Below are positions 15,700-19,536 of a DNA stretch of 19,536 nt, piece after piece. The number at the start of each line of letters is the position of its first letter. Position 1 is the stretch's first letter. The notes under the pieces were generated by a model, which saw only the letters and a list, made by a program, of their open reading frames with translations, was not told the origin of the DNA and did not search any database. This stretch comes from an uncultured Collinsella sp. (GTDB taxonomy: Bacteria > Actinomycetota > Coriobacteriia > Coriobacteriales > Coriobacteriaceae): positions 1-19,536 of the forward strand of contig CABUHP010000007.1 in NCBI GenBank assembly GCA_902491415.1, written 5' to 3'. The position numbers and the translations under genes were made by a program.

Positions 15700-16683
15700 A
15701 TGGCCCAATATGCTGCCAACGAAATCGAAAACTTGCCCGATAGCCCTGTAGCCCGTGAAGACCTGGGCGCGGGCGGCACCTTCCGCGGCGCCGGCGCACG
15801 CTCTCCGCTGTTCTGGAAGGTTCTGCTCCTTTCGGTGGCGGTCATCTGGGGCTACTCCTTTACCACTATGAAGGACGCGCTCGACACCATTCCGGTGTTC
15901 GAGCTGCTCTATGTACGCTTTCTGCCCGCGGCGTTGGTCATGTTTGCCGTCTTCCACAAACGCATCATCGCGCACCTCAACGCTCGCAACCTGATCGTTG
16001 GCCTGAGTATGGGCGTGCTCATGTGGGCGGCCTATGCGTTGCAGACGGTCGGTCTGGCACATACTACGGCGGGCAAGAATGCTTTTTTGACGGGCACGTA
16101 TTGCATCCTTGTGCCGTTCGCGAGCTATTTTCTGAGCGGCGAAAAACTCACCCGCTATAACCTGGGCGCCGCGCTGCTGTGCTTGGCGGGCATTGGCCTG
16201 GTGGCGCTCGATAGCGTCGAGTTCAACATCGGTGATGCCATTACGCTGGGCGGCGCGGTCTTCTTTGCCATCCAGATGTCGGTGACCGCCAAGTACGGCC
16301 GCAAGATGGACATCAACGTCATCACGTTTTGGATGTTTGTGGGCAATGGCGTTTTGAGTTTAATCACGTCGCTGCTATTCGAGACTCAGGCGCCCCTCTC
16401 TGCATGGACGCCGGAATTTATCGGTGTGGCTGTTTTCCTCTCGGTGGGCTGCACGTGCGTGGCGCTGCTCATCCAAAACGTTGGATTGGCGCACGTCCCA
16501 GCCTCGACGGGCTCGCTGCTCCTTTCGATGGAGTCGCCTTCGGGTGTGCTGTTCTCGGTGCTGCTGATGGGGGAGGCGCTCACCTCGCGCCTGCTCGCCG
16601 GCTTCGCGCTCATCTTTCTTTCGATTATCTTGAGCGAGACGCATTTCGATTTTTTGCGTCGAAAGCCGCGTCCGCAATTGTAA
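15700..16683 (+). CDS. EamA-family (DMT superfamily) transporter
   Basis: A 327-residue inner-membrane protein with about ten hydrophobic helices in two EamA repeats, the layout of drug/metabolite exporters such as RhaT- and YdcZ-type relatives. The first repeat begins near LLLSVAVIWGYSFTTMKDAL (about residue 44); the second begins near the GDAITLGGAVFFAIQMS segment. The N-terminus has about 40 hydrophilic residues. The substrate cannot be read from the sequence. ATG at 15700 has GAGG at 15689-15692 seven bases upstream; an in-frame GTG at 15685 would add five residues with no better site. It appears to be a single-gene transcript closed by the hairpin at 16696. Confidence 0.9.
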   Translation: MAQYAANEIENLPDSPVAREDLGAGGTFRGAGARSPLFWKVLLLSVAVIWGYSFTTMKDALDTIPVFELLYVRFLPAALVMFAVFHKRIIAHLNARNLIVGLSMGVLMWAAYALQTVGLAHTTAGKNAFLTGTYCILVPFASYFLSGEKLTRYNLGAALLCLAGIGLVALDSVEFNIGDAITLGGAVFFAIQMSVTAKYGRKMDINVITFWMFVGNGVLSLITSLLFETQAPLSAWTPEFIGVAVFLSVGCTCVALLIQNVGLAHVPASTGSLLLSMESPSGVLFSVLLMGEALTSRLLAGFALIFLSIILSETHFDFLRRKPRPQL

Positions 16684-16695
16684 ACAATTTGTTGC

Positions 16696-16720
16696 GCCGC
16701 CTCCCGGGGCGGCATTTTTT
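16696..16720 (+). terminator. Intrinsic terminator after the EamA gene
   Basis: GCCGCC (16696-16701) pairs with GGCGGC (16708-16713) around TCCCGG, and ATTTTTT follows. The stem starts 13 bases after the stop codon, a standard intrinsic terminator. Confidence 0.85.
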
Positions 16721-16746
16721 ATGCGTCGCCCTTAAAGTAGTACCTT

Positions 16747-16768
16747 GCACTTTACGCTATCAAAGTGC
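16747..16768. promoter_or_regulatory. Inverted repeat before the M20D amidohydrolase gene
   Basis: GCACTTT (16747-16753) and AAAGTGC (16762-16768) form perfect 7-bp arms around eight bases. It lies 30 bases before the start codon. There is no U-run, so an operator or a leader hairpin is more likely than a terminator. No convincing promoter pair was found around it. Confidence 0.4.
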
Positions 16769-16798
16769 TTGCTGCAAAAACGTTACTGGAGGGCATCT

Positions 16799-18097
16799 AT
16801 GGCACCAGCACTGTCCGATCTTCAACCGCAATCAGCGCCCAAGGCCACCGCGGCGGCGCAGACCGCTATCGGTGACGGTCTTGTTGCAGAAGCTCAGGCT
16901 TTTGCAGACGAGCTCGCTGCGTGGCGACACGATTTACATCAGATGCCCGAGCTCGGTAACAATCTTCCGCAGACGTCTGCCTATATCCAGGCACGTCTGG
17001 ACGAGATGGACATCCCCCATACCACGCTCGTCGACGGTTCCTGCGTCGTTGGCCTGATCGGTGCCGGTGCGGCCGCGGCCGCTCAGGGCAATGGCACGTG
17101 CAAGGACGAGCGGGCCGGAACGGTCGTCATGCTCCGAGGCGATATGGATGCCCTGCCCGTTGTCGAGGAATCCGGCGAGCCCTTTGCATCCACCAATGGC
17201 TGCATGCATGCTTGCGGTCACGATATGCACGCGACGGCCCTGCTTGGTGCGGCGCGCCTGCTCAAGGCCCGCGAGGCCGAGCTCATCGACGCCAATGCCA
17301 CCGTCAAACTGCTGTTCCAGCCGGGCGAGGAGACCTTCGAGGGCGCCCGCGCCGCCATCGCCGACGGCTTGCTCGAGAACCCGCGCCCTCAGGCGGCCTT
17401 TGCCATGCATGTCAACAGCCAGTCGCCGCTTGGCCTGGTGCTCTACGGCAGCCCGGCGCTCTCGGGCGTGTACGGTTTCCGTATCACGCTCCAGGGCAAG
17501 GGCGGCCATGGCTCGAGCCCCGAGATCTGCATCGACCCCATCACGGCAGGCGTGCATGTGCATCTGGCGCTCCAGGAGCTTATCTCCCGCGAGGTGCCGG
17601 CGGCCAAGGAAGTCGCACTTACCGTTGGTAAGTTTGCCGGTGGCCAAGCGGCCAACGTCATCCCCGACACCTGCGTGCTCGAGGGAACGCTGCGCGGCTT
17701 TGATGTTGAGCTCATGGCTCACCTCAAGACCCGCATCGCGGAGGTCGTTAACGGCGTTGCCACAACATATCGTACGCCGGCGACCATCGAGACGCTTTCG
17801 GATGTTCCGCCGCTTGTGCTCGACAGCGATATGACTCAGGCGTCGCTTGGCTACGTGGGCGCAGTGCTGCCCAAGGCGGCTTTCTTGCCGCTTTTCCATG
17901 CCATGGCGAGTGAGGACTTCGCGCTTATCTCGAGCGAGATTCCGAGTGCGTACTTTACCGTGGGCGCGGCCGTAGCCGACACGGACGAACACTTTGCCCA
18001 GCACCATCCCAAGGCGCGTTTTAACGATGCCGAGCTTCCCCTCGGTGCCGCGGCCTATACCGCCGTCGCTTTGGGCTATATCGCCGACCACCGGTAG
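16799..18097 (+). CDS. M20D-family amidohydrolase (N-acyl amino acid deacylase type)
   Basis: A 432-residue cytosolic metal-dependent amidohydrolase of the M20D group, which includes N-acyl-L-amino acid hydrolases, hippurate hydrolase, IAA-amino acid hydrolases and N-acetyldiaminopimelate deacetylase. Family motifs are WRHDLHQMPELGNN (about 41-54), RGDMDALP (D115, D117), the metal site MHACGHDMH (136-144, C139 and H141), FQPGEE (E177, E178), AMHV (H204) and a C-terminal ASEDF with H367 nearby; the lid domain carries GKGGHGSSPE. An Ala/Gly-rich insertion (GAGAAAAAQGNG) lies near residue 90. ATG at 16799 has GGAGGG five bases upstream; a TTG at 16745 would add 18 residues and is less likely. 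The exact substrate is unknown. Confidence 0.92.
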   Translation: MAPALSDLQPQSAPKATAAAQTAIGDGLVAEAQAFADELAAWRHDLHQMPELGNNLPQTSAYIQARLDEMDIPHTTLVDGSCVVGLIGAGAAAAAQGNGTCKDERAGTVVMLRGDMDALPVVEESGEPFASTNGCMHACGHDMHATALLGAARLLKAREAELIDANATVKLLFQPGEETFEGARAAIADGLLENPRPQAAFAMHVNSQSPLGLVLYGSPALSGVYGFRITLQGKGGHGSSPEICIDPITAGVHVHLALQELISREVPAAKEVALTVGKFAGGQAANVIPDTCVLEGTLRGFDVELMAHLKTRIAEVVNGVATTYRTPATIETLSDVPPLVLDSDMTQASLGYVGAVLPKAAFLPLFHAMASEDFALISSEIPSAYFTVGAAVADTDEHFAQHHPKARFNDAELPLGAAAYTAVALGYIADHR

Positions 18098-18219
18098 CAC
18101 CCAACCTTGCCTTTCAAGCCTGCGGGCATGGCCGTAAGGCCTATGCCCTTGTCTTTCAAGGCAATCTTGGGCACTACCGGCGCCCGGCGCCGGCTATTCG
18201 TTTGTCTAAAAGGAGCAGT
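18098..18219. other. Structured gap between the amidohydrolase and the MFS gene
   Basis: Two inverted repeats fill this 122-bp gap. The first spans 18100-18171: outer arms CCCAA/TTGGG and TTGCCTT (18107-18113)/AAGGCAA (18158-18164), inner arms GGGCAT (18124-18129)/ATGCCC (18143-18148) and GGCC/GGCC (18130-18133, 18138-18141) capped by a GTAA loop. The second, CCGGCGCC-C-GGCGCCGG, covers 18177-18193. The first may be the amidohydrolase terminator; a leader-RNA role for the MFS gene is also possible. Confidence 0.6.
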
Positions 18220-19524
18220 ATGCCCCAGCAGCGTAAGTTCTTCCCCGGCTGGCTCGTGGTGGCCTCCGGCTTCGTGATCATGGCCACGTGCTACACGATT
18301 TTCGTCAACTGCATGAGCCTGTTCCAGCCGCTGATCGTCAGCGACCTGGGCATTTCCCTTGCGCAGTACAACATCTCCAATGCCATCTCCACCGTAGTGA
18401 GCGTCGTGGGTTCGCTCGTTATCGGCCATGTTGCCGATAAGGTGAGTGGCCGCGTATTGGGCTCGCTCACCGTTATCGCTACCTCGGCGGTGCTTGCTGG
18501 CATGAGCTTTGTCGGTGAGCTGTGGCAGGTCTACGTGCTCTTTGCCGTTTCGGGCTGCTTCGCTGTGGCCTCGACCCGTCTGCTCATTAGCCTGGTGACC
18601 GCCAACTGGTTTACCGCCAAACGCGGCCTTGCCATTTCCATCGCACTTTCGGGCTCGGGCTTTGGCGGCGCTATTCTGTCTCCCATCGTGAGCTCGCTTA
18701 TCGTGAGCGTTGCCTGGCGTTCCGCCTTCCTGGTGCTCGCGGCTATCTGCATTGTGGCGGCACTGCCCATCACGGCCTATTCCTTCCGCACCAAGCCTTC
18801 CGAGATCGGCCTTAAGCCGCTCGGCGAGAACCCGGGCGATCCGTCCGTCTCGACGGCTGGCGACAAGGACGAGCACACGGCGCCCGAGGTTAGCGTCGGC
18901 TGGTCTCGTATCAAGAAGAGTCCGGCGTTTTGGCTGCTTGTCGTCGCCTTCCTCTTTATGGGTCTCGTTAACGGCGCCATCTTGCCCAACCAGGTCACCA
19001 ACATGACGAGCGTTACCGTCAACGGCGCCAAGATTGTCACGGGCGGCCACGATCCCATGTGGGCGGGCACTGTGCTTTCGGCCTATATGGTCACCGTCGT
19101 TATCGCCAAGATTTCGCTCGGTGCGATCTATGACCGCTTTGGTCTGCGCTTTGGCAATATCCTTGGCTCCATTGCGTGCATTATCGCCTGCGTCGCCCTG
19201 TGCTTCCCCGCGACCGATCTTGGTCCCATCGTGGCTGCCGTGAGCTTTGGTATCGGAACGTGTATGGGCACCATCACGCCTACCATCGCCGCGTCCGAGC
19301 AGTTTGGCATGGCCGACCTCGGTAAGGTCACGGGCACCATTACCTCGCTCGAGATGGTCGGCGGCACCGTGGGCGCCATTGTCTCGGGCGTGCTGTTCGA
19401 TGCCACGGGCTCCTTTGCGAGCACCTGGATCGTGTGCCTGGCGTGCTCCGTGGTCATGCTCGTGTTCCTGCTGGCATCCGAGCCCATCGCCGCCAAGCTG
19501 CGCGCGAGCGTGGCGGGGGAGTAG
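18220..19524 (+). CDS. MFS transporter, OFA (oxalate:formate antiporter)-like
   Basis: A 434-residue major-facilitator membrane protein with about 12 hydrophobic helices and a central cytoplasmic loop around residues 190-235 (KPSEIGLKPLGENPGDP to EVSVGWSRIKKSPAFWLL). The start PGWLVVASGFVIM and the central phrase SRIKKSPAFWLL are typical of the OFA branch of MFS transporters; the loop motif GHVADKVSGRVLGS after the second helix is the MFS GxxxDxxGRR-like signature. The substrate cannot be assigned; OFA members carry various organic anions. ATG at 18220 has AAAAGGAG at 18208-18215 four bases upstream, preferred over an in-frame upstream start at 18202. The gene lies after the amidohydrolase and could import or export one of its substrates or products. 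Confidence 0.88.
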   Translation: MPQQRKFFPGWLVVASGFVIMATCYTIFVNCMSLFQPLIVSDLGISLAQYNISNAISTVVSVVGSLVIGHVADKVSGRVLGSLTVIATSAVLAGMSFVGELWQVYVLFAVSGCFAVASTRLLISLVTANWFTAKRGLAISIALSGSGFGGAILSPIVSSLIVSVAWRSAFLVLAAICIVAALPITAYSFRTKPSEIGLKPLGENPGDPSVSTAGDKDEHTAPEVSVGWSRIKKSPAFWLLVVAFLFMGLVNGAILPNQVTNMTSVTVNGAKIVTGGHDPMWAGTVLSAYMVTVVIAKISLGAIYDRFGLRFGNILGSIACIIACVALCFPATDLGPIVAAVSFGIGTCMGTITPTIAASEQFGMADLGKVTGTITSLEMVGGTVGAIVSGVLFDATGSFASTWIVCLACSVVMLVFLLASEPIAAKLRASVAGE

Positions 19525-19536
19525 GTAGGCCAAAGC

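Noticed and set aside
18076..19533. A 485-codon open frame on the minus strand opposite the MFS gene
   Set aside because: It is an antisense shadow with a His/Asp/Gly/Arg-rich composition and no motif; the + strand frame has a clear MFS pattern and a good ribosome site.

Overview
The window reads as a stretch of ordinary, gene-dense bacterial chromosome from a high-GC, Gram-positive-type organism. The protein repertoire (VanRS-like and PhoPR-like two-component systems, a CpsC/CpsD/CpsB-type tyrosine-kinase module, tandem YhgE/Pip proteins, an OFA-type MFS carrier), the clear GGAGG-type ribosome binding sites and the codon use suggest Actinomycetota of class Coriobacteriia, possibly Collinsella. 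That assignment is an impression from gene content, not a computed result. Every gene I accept is on the + strand. The long minus-strand frames are mirror images of real genes. There is no rRNA, tRNA, CRISPR array, transposase or prophage gene.

Layout. (1) 10-1970: a VanR/VanS-like response regulator and an intramembrane-sensing histidine kinase. (2) 2074-5170: pstB, the phosphate ABC transporter ATPase, followed by a PhoB/PhoP-like regulator and a PhoR-like kinase. The block ends at a hairpin near 5196-5224 and looks like a phosphate-response unit, but pstS, pstC, pstA and phoU are not in the window. (3) 5366-7430: three closely packed genes for a Wzz/CpsC-like membrane adaptor, a CpsD-like BY-kinase and a CpsB/YwqE-like PHP phosphatase. 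No glycosyltransferase or flippase is beside them. A GNAT acetyltransferase follows at 7470-7970.

(4) 7971-8172: an intergenic region with GGGAC-type repeats, a small palindrome and a GNRA-capped terminator-like hairpin, followed by htpG (8173-10197). (5) 10198-10542: a 345-bp gap with a near-perfect 25-bp-arm inverted repeat, a second small hairpin carrying GGGGACGTTC, and a likely promoter with an overlapping dyad. (6) 10543-15498: two large tandem YhgE/Pip-family membrane proteins, translationally close. (7) 15700-16683: an EamA/DMT transporter bracketed by hairpins. (8) 16799-18097: an M20D-type amidohydrolase. (9) 18220-19524: an OFA-like MFS transporter, separated from the amidohydrolase by a strongly structured 122-bp gap.

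The main theme is envelope sensing and phosphate signalling: two sensor kinases, one BY-kinase system and two envelope-spanning Pip proteins. It is followed by a small peptide or acyl-amino-acid catabolism and transport pair. I did not find a convincing new multigene system. The most interesting non-coding signals are the large inverted repeat after htpG, the terminator-like leader of htpG and the structured gap before the MFS gene.
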